Source of the DNA: Salegentibacter sp.
Lineage (GTDB): Bacteria > Bacteroidota > Bacteroidia > Flavobacteriales > Flavobacteriaceae
Direction: 5' to 3'
Assembly: GCA_017795085.1 (NCBI GenBank)
Contig: CP051246.1
Span: forward strand, 558,001-622,000
Length of the DNA: 64,000 nt
A program made the translations under genes and the position numbers. Of the stretch, positions 17,048 through 26,025 are shown piece after piece. Below the pieces are notes generated by a model that was not told the DNA's origin, did no database searches, and saw nothing but the letters and a program-made list of their open reading frames with translations. Every line of letters begins with the position of its first letter. Position 1 is the stretch's first letter.

Positions 17048-19450
17048 CTAGGACTGCTTTATAAATTTCCGGATAGCTTCTTCCATCGTTCCGTATTTAT
17101 TATACAAGGCCATAATGTCCGCGTTTTCACTGCCATCGGTGAGATAGGCGGCATAGACTTCCGGGGGGACTTCCAGCCGGAAAATATTACTTTCCTTACC
17201 GATTTTGATGAACATCTCGGTGTACTTGCGACTGCCGGAAAGCTTGTTCCTGATGGATTTTAATTGGTTAAGGTCGTGGCTGGACAAATGGAGCCGCCCC
17301 GCCAGTTCGTCATAGCCTTTTTCATTGTTAAGGCTATAGATCACCTGGGTGTTTTCCAGGATACTTGCCGAGGTGGAATTGCTGGGAAGCTGATTAATGG
17401 ATTGCAAAATGATACCAATGGCCCCGTTTTGTTTACGGATGGCCTGGTAATAAAACTCCACGCTTTCCAAAACGTTGTCAAATTTCAATTGTTTGGCAAA
17501 TTCATCAAAAAGGATGATGCCCTTCTCGGCCCGGTTTTTCCATATGGTTCGCTGGATAGCTGATTTTATCAGCTTGAGCATCACCGAGAGGATTTCTTTA
17601 TTGTCCCTTACTTCATCGAGTTCAAAAACTAGGAGTCGCTTGTCTTCCAGTTTATAGGTTTGGTCTTCCTTAACCGCAAAAAGGAAACTATATAGACCAT
17701 CGCCGACATACTCCGAGAGCACATGTAAAAAGCTGGTAATATTGAAGTAGTCGGGATGGATTTTAAGGGTATCGAGCAGTTCGCTTTGATGCTGTTCAAT
17801 GAAATTGTAGAACCCCTCCAGGGAGTGATTGTCAGCGACGTTTTTGTAATAATGGCGCAGGATTTTTTTAATGGAGACCGATTGGGCCTTGGTCACTTTT
17901 ACATCGGAAGCCAGGAGTTCAAATAAAAATACCGCGAGGTCTTCCAGGTGCTGGGTTCCTACGTCCTGGGGATTTTCAGTATAAAAAGGGTTAATGCCCA
18001 AATTCTTTCCATGGGCATAACGCAGAACGGCGTATTGCCCGGGATAGAGTTTAGCGAATTTGGTATAAGATCCCCCCAAATCGATAATGACCAGGCGCAC
18101 CCCGCTCTCAAAATATTGGCGCAGGATGTTGTTGGCCAAAAAAGACTTCCCTTCCCCGGTGGGGGCGAAGATGGCAAAATTCCGGGCTTTGATCCGTTTT
18201 TTATGCTCGTCCCACACATCTTTTAGTACCGGGATGTTATGTTCGCGATCATTAAAAATAATCCCGGTCTGGTCCGATTTATAATTGGTGTTGTTGATAA
18301 AGAGGCAGAGCGCGTGTTTTAAGTCGGTGACATAAAGATCATCATCGGAGAAATTGGAGGAAAAGCAGCAATAGCTGTTCAGTAAATAATTTTTCCGCTC
18401 CTCGCCCCCGGGATGGTAAGGAATACTATCGAGTTCTTTGAATTCGGTTTTTATTTTAGCAGCAATCCGCTGCAACCCCTGGGCTTTTTTGTCCCAATAG
18501 ACCACATTAAGGTGGCCCCGGATGATGCGGGCCTGGTCGTCGTCATTGATTTTTTTTAGGATCTCGCGAATCTTACCCAGAACAAGGTTATTCTGGGAAC
18601 CAAAATTAGAACTCTTGTTGAGTTCCTCTACCTTTTTATCCAGGAGCCTGCGCCATTTGTGTTTGTCATCCATATAGAGGATCTGGTTGACCATATGGTT
18701 CTCGTTTAGCGTAAGCCCAAGGCCATCAATAAACCCCTGGTGAAATACAAAATCATCTGATGTGAATTTCTCATTGGTCTTGCTACTTTGTACACTCTCG
18801 CCAAAGCACAGTTCGCTGTTGATGGCCAGGGCATCAAAATAATGTTCCCCGGTCTGGATATGTTTTTTGTCCAGAAGAATATCGGTATCAAAACCCTGGT
18901 TGAACCCGTTGAAGTAGCCCCGGGTAAGGTGGGTGATTTCACCCGGGTTTAAAGGACTTAGGGAAACCTTCCGGCTGTTGTTGATAAAGGCAACCGAATC
19001 GCCCACCGAGCTGATAAAATCTTGCACATCCTTATCCAGTTCCCTTATGATACTTTTGGAAAGCTTTCGAAACGGGTTTACATATTTTGAATGGTTTAGG
19101 GCTTTGTTTTTGGTTAGGGTAAAGAAGAGCAGGCAGCGGTGCTCCATATATTCCCGGCCTTTAAAATGCCGATGAGTTGCTTTTGCTAAAAAACTAGCGC
19201 TGGGCAGCCCTGCTGCTGTATACTTCTTTTTCAGGTAAATATCCTGTTTATGGACAACGGTCCCCACGGGCAAAGATTTCAGGGCCTGGAACCAGGCGGT
19301 ATGGAGGTCTTCAAAATCTTTTTCGGACAGGGAATAGATCTCGGGCAGGGCTACTTCATAACCTAAGACCACATTGCCGTTATTGGCAAAAATGATATGG
19401 TCTTGGATATCGGCAATAGGCCAGTGGGAGGAAAGGTTAATCTTCTTCAT
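17048..19450 (-). CDS. traG: Conjugative transfer ATPase TraG (VirB4 family)
   Basis: This 800-aa cytoplasmic ATPase energises assembly of the mating apparatus. The N-terminal TraG domain (residues 1-230) is followed by Walker A APTGEGKSF near 429-437, and later by the Walker B-like GIILFDEFAKQL and the GAIGIILQSINQLP segment typical of VirB4 proteins. The start overlaps the end of traF by 14 bases. The length is standard and no disruption is seen, so the secretion engine appears functional. Confidence 0.9.
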   Translation of the reverse strand: MKKINLSSHWPIADIQDHIIFANNGNVVLGYEVALPEIYSLSEKDFEDLHTAWFQALKSLPVGTVVHKQDIYLKKKYTAAGLPSASFLAKATHRHFKGREYMEHRCLLFFTLTKNKALNHSKYVNPFRKLSKSIIRELDKDVQDFISSVGDSVAFINNSRKVSLSPLNPGEITHLTRGYFNGFNQGFDTDILLDKKHIQTGEHYFDALAINSELCFGESVQSSKTNEKFTSDDFVFHQGFIDGLGLTLNENHMVNQILYMDDKHKWRRLLDKKVEELNKSSNFGSQNNLVLGKIREILKKINDDDQARIIRGHLNVVYWDKKAQGLQRIAAKIKTEFKELDSIPYHPGGEERKNYLLNSYCCFSSNFSDDDLYVTDLKHALCLFINNTNYKSDQTGIIFNDREHNIPVLKDVWDEHKKRIKARNFAIFAPTGEGKSFLANNILRQYFESGVRLVIIDLGGSYTKFAKLYPGQYAVLRYAHGKNLGINPFYTENPQDVGTQHLEDLAVFLFELLASDVKVTKAQSVSIKKILRHYYKNVADNHSLEGFYNFIEQHQSELLDTLKIHPDYFNITSFLHVLSEYVGDGLYSFLFAVKEDQTYKLEDKRLLVFELDEVRDNKEILSVMLKLIKSAIQRTIWKNRAEKGIILFDEFAKQLKFDNVLESVEFYYQAIRKQNGAIGIILQSINQLPSNSTSASILENTQVIYSLNNEKGYDELAGRLHLSSHDLNQLKSIRNKLSGSRKYTEMFIKIGKESNIFRLEVPPEVYAAYLTDGSENADIMALYNKYGTMEEAIRKFIKQS

Positions 19451-19721
19451 AGGGGATGCCTGAATTTCTTTTATTGCTAATGATCCTTGGGAAAGCCCTG
19501 CTTATTTGTATAGCTCCCACAAGCATGCTTCTATGGGTCAAGGTGATATATAAACCTGCATTGAAAAGCAAGGCCCCTATGATTACCCCCAGATTGAAGG
19601 AAAAGATGATCACCAGCAGGGATGCTACAACGGAGATCATCATAAGGGCAAACAGGGGAAGGGGCAAGCCAAAGATGACGGCCTGCTTTCTTATGTTTTT
19701 ATAGACATTGTATTTTTTCAT
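19437..19721 (-). CDS. traF: Conjugative transfer protein TraF (DUF4133)
   Basis: This 94-aa protein has two membrane helices (about residues 16-32 and 35-56) and a basic C-terminus. It corresponds to the VirB3-like DUF4133 family found between traE and the VirB4 ATPase in Bacteroidota conjugative transposons. The 14-base overlap with traG supports co-translation, as seen for VirB3-VirB4 pairs. Confidence 0.8.
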   Translation of the reverse strand: MKKYNVYKNIRKQAVIFGLPLPLFALMMISVVASLLVIIFSFNLGVIIGALLFNAGLYITLTHRSMLVGAIQISRAFPRIISNKRNSGIPYEED

Positions 19722-19753
19722 ACTCCTAATTATTTGAAAGGTTTCTTAAAGAG

Positions 19754-20041
19754 TTACACCACTATGGAGATCAGGTAGGTAAAGATGCCCACTACGGCCC
19801 CGGCGATAAGGACAAAGACCAACACGCGGGTAATCCCTTTTTTCAGGTCGGAATTCTCCCCGAAGAAGTGCCCTGCGTTGAAGAGAAAGCCCACCAAAAA
19901 GATGACCCCCAGGATAATAGGGAATATGCTACGGATGGTATCGGAAATATCAGCCACGGAATCTTCAATGCCACCGATTTGTGCAAAAAGGGAGGTGGAG
20001 AATAGTAGTAAAAATGTAGTCAGGAAAATAGCTTTTTTCAT
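19754..20041 (-). CDS. traE: Conjugative transfer protein TraE (DUF4134)
   Basis: This 95-aa protein has a signal peptide (ending at SLFAQ, residue 21) and two hydrophobic helices. It resembles the VirB2-like DUF4134 pilin family. It is the first gene of the minus-strand tra operon, so the promoter must lie in 20042-20395. An operator-like motif shared with the gdh cluster lies 60 bases upstream. Confidence 0.8.
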   Translation of the reverse strand: MKKAIFLTTFLLLFSTSLFAQIGGIEDSVADISDTIRSIFPIILGVIFLVGFLFNAGHFFGENSDLKKGITRVLVFVLIAGAVVGIFTYLISIVV

Positions 20042-20395
20042 AACGGAAGACTTTAAATTTTTGATTCGTTTTCGTTATGAGAAAATTACATATTTAAGTG
20101 TTTAAAATACTGAAAATCAGATATTTGTTAATAAAATAATTTTTGGGGTTATTTACATTCAGATGCTGTTATTTGACATCAAAATTTATGGGTTTTAGAA
20201 GATAGGTTGTTGATAACTCTAAAGAAGGAGAAGGAGGAAGCGTCTAAAAACATCAATTTTTACTCTGACACCTTTAAGAAATGCCTGTTTTTTCGAAATC
20301 CATAACTAGGAAGCATCATTTTTTAAGCATTTAAGTTTCTAATTTTATATTAGATTAGCCACTGGAACCATTTCAATTTTATTATCTATCTAAAA
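20042..20395. other. Divergent regulatory region between traE and the sensor kinase
   Basis: This 354-base non-coding region separates the leftward tra operon from the rightward two-component genes. It holds the motif at 20101-20127, described separately. I could not place a TAnnTTTG -7 element for either direction with confidence. Nothing else was recognised. Confidence 0.5.
20101..20127. promoter_or_regulatory. Operator-like motif upstream of the tra operon
   Basis: The core TTTAAAATACT, a short spacer, then ATCAG and TATTT match the perfect inverted repeat at 22920-22956. The match includes the same half-site (AAATACT) and the same ATCAG junction, with one extra A in the right half. It lies 60 bases upstream of traE. 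A site for the adjacent RteB-like regulator is an inference. Confidence 0.45.
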
Positions 20396-21502
20396 ATGGG
20401 AAAACAATCGGAGCATATTGCCATTGAAGAAATGTTGCAAGAGAGAATCAAAGAACTTTCTTGTTTATACAAAGTTTCCTCAGCTTTACGGGATTATGAG
20501 AATTCTGTAGAAGATACTTTTAGGGATATTATTTTTATCTTAAAAGATGCTTGGCGATTTCCCAATTTGGCTATCGTGGTATTGAAATACAAAGATTTGT
20601 ATTTACAAACAGAAACGGTTCCGCGGGAAGCCCATTTCCAGGTGAGCAGCTTTAAAATTGATGGGAAAGAAGTTGGCCATTTAAAGGTTTTTTATCCCGC
20701 CAATGCCGATGCTCCGGTAAGCTTTCTAATTGAAGAGCAAAAGCTTTTGGATAAGGTGGCTTATGAACTAGCCTTATTTTTAGAGCGACAGAAAATCAAA
20801 CAAAAAGAAGAACTTTTAAAACGTACTGCCGAACGAAACGATCGGCTTTCAATTTTGGGTGAAATCACCGCCGGGGTAGCCCACGAACTTAATACGCCCC
20901 TGGGGAATATTCTTGGGTTTGCTGAATTCATAGAAAATCAATCTTCAAATCTGCAGGTGAAAACCGATGCAGGCAAGATTATAAAATCTGCACTTTATTC
21001 TCGGGAAGTGGTTAAGAAACTCATGATTTTCTCTTGTGAGGTTCCCCAAAACATTCAGGTGATAGAAGTGAAACCGGTTATAGATCAGGCTTTGGCGCTT
21101 TTAAAACCCAATTTTAAGAAAGCGGGTATTAGACAAAAAATAGAAATAAGTGAACCGCAGTTAGAAGCTCGGGTAGATCCTATACAGTTAACCCAGGTGA
21201 TTTTTAATTTAATAATCAATGCGATTTATCACGCTGCAAAGGATTCCTGTATTTCAGTAAAGATTAGTAATGATAAGACTCATTTTTTCCTTGTAATTTC
21301 CGATGAAGGTTTGGGAGTTAAACCGGAAAACCGTGATAAAATATTTGAACCTTTTTTCACCACCAAACCCCTGGGAGAAGGTTCGGGGCTTGGTTTAAGC
21401 GTGGTACACGGAATTATAAAAAGCCACAGGGGAGAAATTTCGGTCTTGCCCAATAATCCTAAAGGCACTACTTTTAAAATCAAACTTCCCTTAAATTTAT
21501 AG
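20396..21502 (+). CDS. Cytosolic sensor histidine kinase (RteA-like position)
   Basis: This 368-aa kinase has no membrane helices. Residues 15-130 look like a GAF-type sensory domain. A linker helix leads to the phosphoacceptor segment GVAHELNTPLGNILG (His near 163). The ATPase domain has an N box (NLIINAIYHA), a G1 box (DEGLGV) and a G2 box (GEGSGLGLS). All catalytic boxes are intact. It lies 3 bases before the response regulator and is transcribed divergently from the tra operon, as expected for a regulator of transfer. The signal is unknown; being soluble, it probably senses a cytoplasmic cue. Confidence 0.85.
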   Translation: MGKQSEHIAIEEMLQERIKELSCLYKVSSALRDYENSVEDTFRDIIFILKDAWRFPNLAIVVLKYKDLYLQTETVPREAHFQVSSFKIDGKEVGHLKVFYPANADAPVSFLIEEQKLLDKVAYELALFLERQKIKQKEELLKRTAERNDRLSILGEITAGVAHELNTPLGNILGFAEFIENQSSNLQVKTDAGKIIKSALYSREVVKKLMIFSCEVPQNIQVIEVKPVIDQALALLKPNFKKAGIRQKIEISEPQLEARVDPIQLTQVIFNLIINAIYHAAKDSCISVKISNDKTHFFLVISDEGLGVKPENRDKIFEPFFTTKPLGEGSGLGLSVVHGIIKSHRGEISVLPNNPKGTTFKIKLPLNL

Positions 21503-21505
21503 GCT

Positions 21506-22831
21506 ATGTCGCTCAACAAAGAAAATATTCTAATTGTAGATGATGATTATGATATGCTGGAGGTTTTGCATCGCAATCTGAAAGCAGAGAATTTTTATAC
21601 TTACAAAGCGACTTCAGTTTTAGAGGCAATAGATATTTTGAAATTCAGCAATATAGATTTGCTAATAACCGATTTACAAATGCCGGGTATGAATGGGATG
21701 GAGCTGGTAAAATACACTGAAGACCATTTTCCCGAAATTCCAAAACTGGTAATTACTGGTTATCCGTCTATAGATGGTGCTATGGAGTCTATTAAATCCG
21801 GGGCGCTCGATTACTTATCAAAACCATTTACCAACACTGAATTACTTTCAGCGGTGAGAAAATCACTTCCCGGGCGAGCTAAGCCTGATAAAACTGCCGA
21901 AGAAAGAGTTAAGCCTGATGCTGGAAGTTATGCAGGTATGATTGGTCACTCAAAGCAATTTGAAGAAATTATTGATATCATTGAAAGGGTTAAAAATAAC
22001 CGGGCTACAGTATTAATTCAAGGGGAGAGTGGTACCGGAAAAGAATTAGTGGCCCGTGCTATTCATTATAAAGGTTCGTATGCGGCTAATCCATTTATTG
22101 CCGTAAATTGTGGTGCGATCCCTGAAAATTTACTGGAATCGGAACTTTTTGGCTATACCAAAGGAGCCTTTACAGGCGCTAATGAAACCCGGCAAGGCTA
22201 TTTTCAGGCAGCAGAGGGGGGTACTATTTTTTTAGATGAAATTGCTACGGCCAGTGAGGCGGTGCAAGTGCGTTTACTTCGGGTTTTACAAGAAAGAGAA
22301 GTGCGTATGCTTGGGGCACGAACATCCAAAAAAGTCAATGTAAGGGTGATTACAGCCACCAATGCTGATCTTTTTAAAATGGTGCAAAACGGAGGATTTC
22401 GGGAAGATTTGTTCTACCGATTAAACGTAATAGATATTCAAACCCCGGCCTTGCGGGAGCGTAAAGCGGATATTGATCCTTTGACTGAAACTTTTTTGAA
22501 GAAATATGCCAGGGAATATCAGAAAAATACCGTGGGAATTTCAGAAAAGGCTCGCGAACTCCTTCGGAAATATAATTGGCCGGGAAATATTAGGGAATTG
22601 GAAAATGTCATGCAACGTGCCATTATTATGAGTGAAGGGGAAATTGAACCGGAACATTTGCCCTCCTGGTTAAAATATAAAATCCCTGAAACCAATAATT
22701 CCTTAAGCTCTCTTCGCGAAGTTGAAAAGCAACATATTTTAAAAGTACTTGCAGCGGTTGATCAAAATAAAACCAAAGCCGCTGAGATATTAGAAATTGA
22801 CCGTAAAACCCTACGGGAAAAGATCAAATAA
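21506..22831 (+). CDS. Sigma-54-dependent response regulator, NtrC family (RteB-like)
   Basis: This 441-aa protein has three domains. The receiver domain has phosphoacceptor Asp near 56 (LLITDLQMPG). The AAA+ domain has Walker A GESGTGKE and an intact GAFTGA loop for contacting sigma-54. A C-terminal Fis-type helix-turn-helix (TKAAEILEIDRKTLREKIK) ends the protein. It is partner to the kinase 3 bases upstream. In CTnDOT the RteA-RteB pair controls excision and transfer through rteC, so this pair may do likewise here. Inverted repeats near traE and the gdh cluster are candidate binding sites. Confidence 0.85.
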   Translation: MSLNKENILIVDDDYDMLEVLHRNLKAENFYTYKATSVLEAIDILKFSNIDLLITDLQMPGMNGMELVKYTEDHFPEIPKLVITGYPSIDGAMESIKSGALDYLSKPFTNTELLSAVRKSLPGRAKPDKTAEERVKPDAGSYAGMIGHSKQFEEIIDIIERVKNNRATVLIQGESGTGKELVARAIHYKGSYAANPFIAVNCGAIPENLLESELFGYTKGAFTGANETRQGYFQAAEGGTIFLDEIATASEAVQVRLLRVLQEREVRMLGARTSKKVNVRVITATNADLFKMVQNGGFREDLFYRLNVIDIQTPALRERKADIDPLTETFLKKYAREYQKNTVGISEKARELLRKYNWPGNIRELENVMQRAIIMSEGEIEPEHLPSWLKYKIPETNNSLSSLREVEKQHILKVLAAVDQNKTKAAEILEIDRKTLREKIK

Positions 22832-22919
22832 TACACCTTCCCACCTAAATAACTACGGATAATTTCTCTCCAACCGGTACAAAACTCCCCGGCCTTCTTT
22901 TTGAATTGTACTTAATTCA

Positions 22920-22956
22920 ATATTTTAAAATACTTATTATCAGTATTTTAAAATAT
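22920..22956. promoter_or_regulatory. Perfect 15-bp inverted repeat upstream of the gdh cluster
   Basis: ATATTTTAAAATACT (22920-22934) is repeated exactly inverted at 22942-22956 around a 7-base spacer. It lies about 70 bases upstream of the small cysteine protein. A degenerate -24/-12-like pair (GG-N10-GA, 22980-22993) follows downstream. The arrangement suits an enhancer site for the NtrC-type regulator encoded just before, but this is inference. Confidence 0.6.
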
Positions 22957-23023
22957 TTGTATCCATAGAATTAATTGTGGGCATATCCTTTGACTATAGG
23001 TAGATGAAATAAAAATTTTGCCT

Positions 23024-23188
23024 ATGAATCTTATTGATGCACCTGTTGTAATTCCTGAAAAAGAAGATGCCTTTGAGCTAAAAAAGGCAGAAAGTGATTT
23101 ATTTAAAGCACTATGCTTCAATTGTGAGTTGAGGCATCATTGCACCTGGAAGCAACACCGAAAAATGTATTGTGAACATTTTCAATAA
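23024..23188 (+). CDS. Small cysteine-rich protein, unknown function
   Basis: This 54-aa frame begins MNLIDAPVVIPEK. It has four cysteines in its last 22 residues: C-x2-C, then HHC and YCEHF. The Cys/His spacing suggests a small zinc-binding or metal-binding knuckle. It lies 11 bases before glutamate dehydrogenase and downstream of the inverted repeat, so it is probably the first gene of that transcript. I do not recognise a named family. It could be a regulator or stability partner for the operon. Confidence 0.55.
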   Translation: MNLIDAPVVIPEKEDAFELKKAESDLFKALCFNCELRHHCTWKQHRKMYCEHFQ

Positions 23189-23199
23189 ACCCTAACAAC

Positions 23200-24480
23200 A
23201 TGATTGAAACTAAAACTGCCAATAGGCAAAGCATGTATGATACTGTAATGAATCAGTTTCACAAAACTGCCGATATCATCAATTTAAATCCGAACATTAA
23301 AAAGATACTGGGAATTACCAATAACGAGATTATTGTTCATTTTCCGGTAAAAATGGATAATGGCAAAGTAGCGGTATTTACCGGGTATCGTGTACAACAT
23401 AATAACGCTCTGGGCCCCTACAAAGGCGGTTTACGTTATCACCCTACAGTAGATGTAGATGCCGCTAAAGCTTTGGCTATGTGGATGACCTGGAAAACCT
23501 CTTTGGCCGGGTTGCCGTACGGCGGCGCTAAAGGTGGCATTCAAATAGATCCTCGTAATTATTCCGATGCTGAACTGGAACGGATCACACGGCGATTTAC
23601 GTATGCTTTAGGTGAAAATATAGGACCTGAACACGATATTCCCGCGCCTGATGTAAACACCAATACGCAAACCATGGCTTGGATAGCCGATACGTATATG
23701 TCTACTATTTCCACTTCAGAGCGTTCACAAAATCAGCACGTGGTAACTGGAAAACCAGTTGGCTCTGGCGGCCTGGAAGGGCGTGACCGTGCAACAGGAT
23801 TTGGAGTTTTTCTTACCATTAAGGAGCTGGTAAAGTCGCGCGGAGAAAACTTAAAAGGGAAAACTTTTATTGTGCAGGGTTTCGGAAATGTGGGATATTG
23901 GGCTTCAAAATTTTTAACGGAAGAAGGTGCTTTGCTGGTTTCTGTACAGGACGCCCATGCCACGCTTTATAATGCTGAGGGGATTTCCGTAGAAGACCTC
24001 TTTGAGCATTCGAGCCCGCGAAAAGGTTCCATACAGGGCTTTACCGGGGCACGAGAAATTGATCCTAAACATTTTTTCGGGTTGAAATGCGATATTTTAA
24101 TTCCCGCAGCTTTGGGAAATCAGATCACTGAAGAAAATGCTTATCAAATAAAAGCCGGGATTGTGGCTGAAGGCGCTAACGGGCCTACAAACCCTGAAGG
24201 AGAAAAAATTCTTTTGGAAAATGGGATAACTATTATCCCCGATATTCTGTGTAATTCAGGTGGTGTTATAGGGAGTTATTTTGAATGGTTACAAAACCGA
24301 AATGGAGAACTTTGGGAGTTGGAGGAAGTAATGCAAAAACTGGAAAAGAAAATCCTTCAGGTATTTAAAAAAGTACAAACTGAAGTCGCCGAAAGAGAGA
24401 CCGATTGGCGTACCGCGGCATATATTATCGCAATTTCAAGAATAGAAACAGCCTATAGGCAACGAGGCATTTTCCCTTAA
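23200..24480 (+). CDS. Glutamate dehydrogenase (Glu/Leu/Phe/Val dehydrogenase family)
   Basis: This 426-aa cytoplasmic enzyme interconverts glutamate and 2-oxoglutarate with ammonia. Conserved pieces are GPYKGGLRYHP, the catalytic-lysine segment PYGGAKGGIQIDP, the GPEHDIPAPDVNT segment and the Rossmann motif GFGNVG. Length is that of the hexameric NAD-type enzymes. It is cargo inside the conjugative element, close to the two-component regulator. An element carrying a nitrogen-metabolism enzyme is unusual. It may be an additional copy serving stress or redox balance. The gene looks intact. Confidence 0.9.
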   Translation: MIETKTANRQSMYDTVMNQFHKTADIINLNPNIKKILGITNNEIIVHFPVKMDNGKVAVFTGYRVQHNNALGPYKGGLRYHPTVDVDAAKALAMWMTWKTSLAGLPYGGAKGGIQIDPRNYSDAELERITRRFTYALGENIGPEHDIPAPDVNTNTQTMAWIADTYMSTISTSERSQNQHVVTGKPVGSGGLEGRDRATGFGVFLTIKELVKSRGENLKGKTFIVQGFGNVGYWASKFLTEEGALLVSVQDAHATLYNAEGISVEDLFEHSSPRKGSIQGFTGAREIDPKHFFGLKCDILIPAALGNQITEENAYQIKAGIVAEGANGPTNPEGEKILLENGITIIPDILCNSGGVIGSYFEWLQNRNGELWELEEVMQKLEKKILQVFKKVQTEVAERETDWRTAAYIIAISRIETAYRQRGIFP

Positions 24481-24595
24481 CTTTTACATTGAAATATCAT
24501 TAATCCAGCATGAAGCTGGACACAAAAATGGCCACACACAGGGCTGTGATTATAAACCTGTGATCAATTCCATTTTGTGATATAACTATAAGAAT

Positions 24596-25021
24596 ATGAA
24601 AAATAAAACTATAATAATTGAAAAGAAAGAATATGAACTGTTGAAGCGGATTATGGGAATGGCTCAATATTACAAAGATAAGAGCTATAAAAACTCCATA
24701 GAAAAACTGTGTATGGAATTGCAATCGGCTAGGATCGTAAAAAATAAGGAAATGCCTGAAGATGTGGTCCGGTTTAATTCGGTGGTGGTCATTAAAACAC
24801 CTTTTAATGCATCCAGAGAGTATCAAATTGTTACTCCGCAACGAAGCGATATTAGGGAGGGTAAAATCTCTGTACTGGCACCTATGGGGCTGGCCCTTTT
24901 TGGCTATTCCCAAGGCGATGAGATAGCGTGGGAATTCCCCACTGGCATGAGCTCCATTTTAATTGAAAAGGTGAAGCAGGAAAAGCTTAGCCCAGAAGAA
25001 GTGATAAATTATGATAAATAG
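24596..25021 (+). CDS. GreA/GreB- or Rnk-like RNA polymerase-binding protein
   Basis: This 141-aa protein has a C-terminal half matching the FKBP-like GreA/GreB/Rnk domain: VVVIKTPFNASREYQIVTP, then GKISVLAPMGLALFGYSQGDEIAWEFP. The N-terminal part is shorter than the GreA coiled coil, resembling Rnk or other secondary-channel factors that lack transcript-cleavage activity. It probably modulates RNA polymerase under stress. Its stop overlaps the next start by 11 bases, so the two are coupled. It lies 115 bases after glutamate dehydrogenase. Confidence 0.75.
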   Translation: MKNKTIIIEKKEYELLKRIMGMAQYYKDKSYKNSIEKLCMELQSARIVKNKEMPEDVVRFNSVVVIKTPFNASREYQIVTPQRSDIREGKISVLAPMGLALFGYSQGDEIAWEFPTGMSSILIEKVKQEKLSPEEVINYDK

Positions 25022-25427
25022 ATTTCAAGAACACCATACTACGGAAGAATTACAGGTACTTCAGTTAAAATCTGAAGTCCTGGACTGGGAGGAAAGACTG
25101 GAAGTAATCAATGCTGAAATTGCTTTCTTCAGCGAATTATTCAACTCCAGATTTGACGATAAAATTAAGGTGCAGATAAACCGCGAAGATTTGCGTTACC
25201 TCTTTCAAAAATTTGAGGAGGTAAAGCAGTACAACGATTTTCATTTAAGTACGATCAAAGATTATAAGAATAAGTTGGAAGGCTTAAAAGAATGCGATGA
25301 TGTACAGTGTGAAAATTATTTTATTAAAGACCATCTTTTATTTAAAAGCAGTCTTAATAGGCATTTTAAAAGCCTAAGGGAATTAAAAAAATTAAGCTTT
25401 AAATACCTACACATGAGTTTTAGTTAA
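25011..25427 (+). CDS. Conserved-looking coiled-coil protein, unknown function
   Basis: This 138-aa soluble protein overlaps the GreA-like gene by 11 bases. It is rich in K, E and L with long heptad-like helices (residues 15-50 and 65-95). It has two cysteines close together (ECDDVQC) and a basic C-terminus. No catalytic motif or family was recognised. Tight overlap suggests a partner of the GreA/Rnk-like factor, possibly supplying the coiled coil that factor lacks. A clear terminator follows at 25461. Confidence 0.6.
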   Translation: MINRFQEHHTTEELQVLQLKSEVLDWEERLEVINAEIAFFSELFNSRFDDKIKVQINREDLRYLFQKFEEVKQYNDFHLSTIKDYKNKLEGLKECDDVQCENYFIKDHLLFKSSLNRHFKSLRELKKLSFKYLHMSFS

Positions 25428-25460
25428 GGGTTACCCATTGTGTTGGTTTACTTGAAGGGT

Positions 25461-25493
25461 CCACCCGGTATTATTTTGGGTGGGCTTTTCTTC
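25461..25493 (+). terminator. Terminator of the gdh-greA cluster
   Basis: CCACCC (25461-25466) pairs with GGGTGG (25478-25483) around an 11-base loop, followed by GCTTTTCTTCT. It lies 34 bases after the coiled-coil gene. Confidence 0.75.
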
Positions 25494-25535
25494 TAGGAGT
25501 CTTAGATGAAATAACTGAAGATTCAGGCCGAAAAC

Positions 25536-25796
25536 ATGAAAATTATTAGAAATTATAATTTTAACTTCTTTATATTGAGTTTTTTAAAGAATAGTCTTAT
25601 GTTTAGTAAATCAATTACCGTTTTAGCACTTGTAGTACCCGTAGTGATTATTCGGTCTCTATTTGTGCATAAGGAATTTTACTTAAACATCTGGGAAAAT
25701 AATAAGATTACCATTATTTTCCTGGGCGGAATGCTGTGCATTTTTTTACTATTAATCATGTATTACCGAAGATTAGAGAATTCCAAAAAAGACTAA
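25536..25796 (+). CDS. Small two-helix membrane protein, unknown
   Basis: This 86-aa frame has two clear membrane helices (ITVLALVVPVVIIRSLFV and ITIIFLGGMLCIFLLLIMYY) and a charged C-terminus. A shorter version starting at ATG 25599 (MFSKSITV) is equally plausible, because the first 21 residues are not helix-like. It follows the gdh cluster terminator, so it is a separate unit. No family is recognised. The 230 bases after it hold nothing identifiable. Confidence 0.45.
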   Translation: MKIIRNYNFNFFILSFLKNSLMFSKSITVLALVVPVVIIRSLFVHKEFYLNIWENNKITIIFLGGMLCIFLLLIMYYRRLENSKKD

Positions 25797-26025
25797 AAAA
25801 AATTTATTTCTGCGATTCCTTCTTATACTTGGCTTTCGATAAAGCTATAGGATATTTGACTTTAGACAAGAAATAGGTTCAGATTTGTGTTTCTATGATT
25901 ACGAACAAGTTTTAGTTAAGGATGGGTAGTGGTATTGATCGGAATAGAAGGTCCAGTTGGTATCTTTTTGGATAGATTTTTTTGCGCGGTTATATTTGAG
26001 TTTATTTACATCACTCCTCGATTTC

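Noticed and set aside
22979-22993. Sigma-54 -24/-12 promoter before the small cysteine gene
   Set aside because: The -12 half reads GA rather than GC, so it is only a weak resemblance. It was not called as a separate feature.
24500-24913. 137-codon minus-strand frame
   Set aside because: It overlaps the GreA/Rnk-like gene and reads as low-complexity; the plus strand has a recognisable domain.
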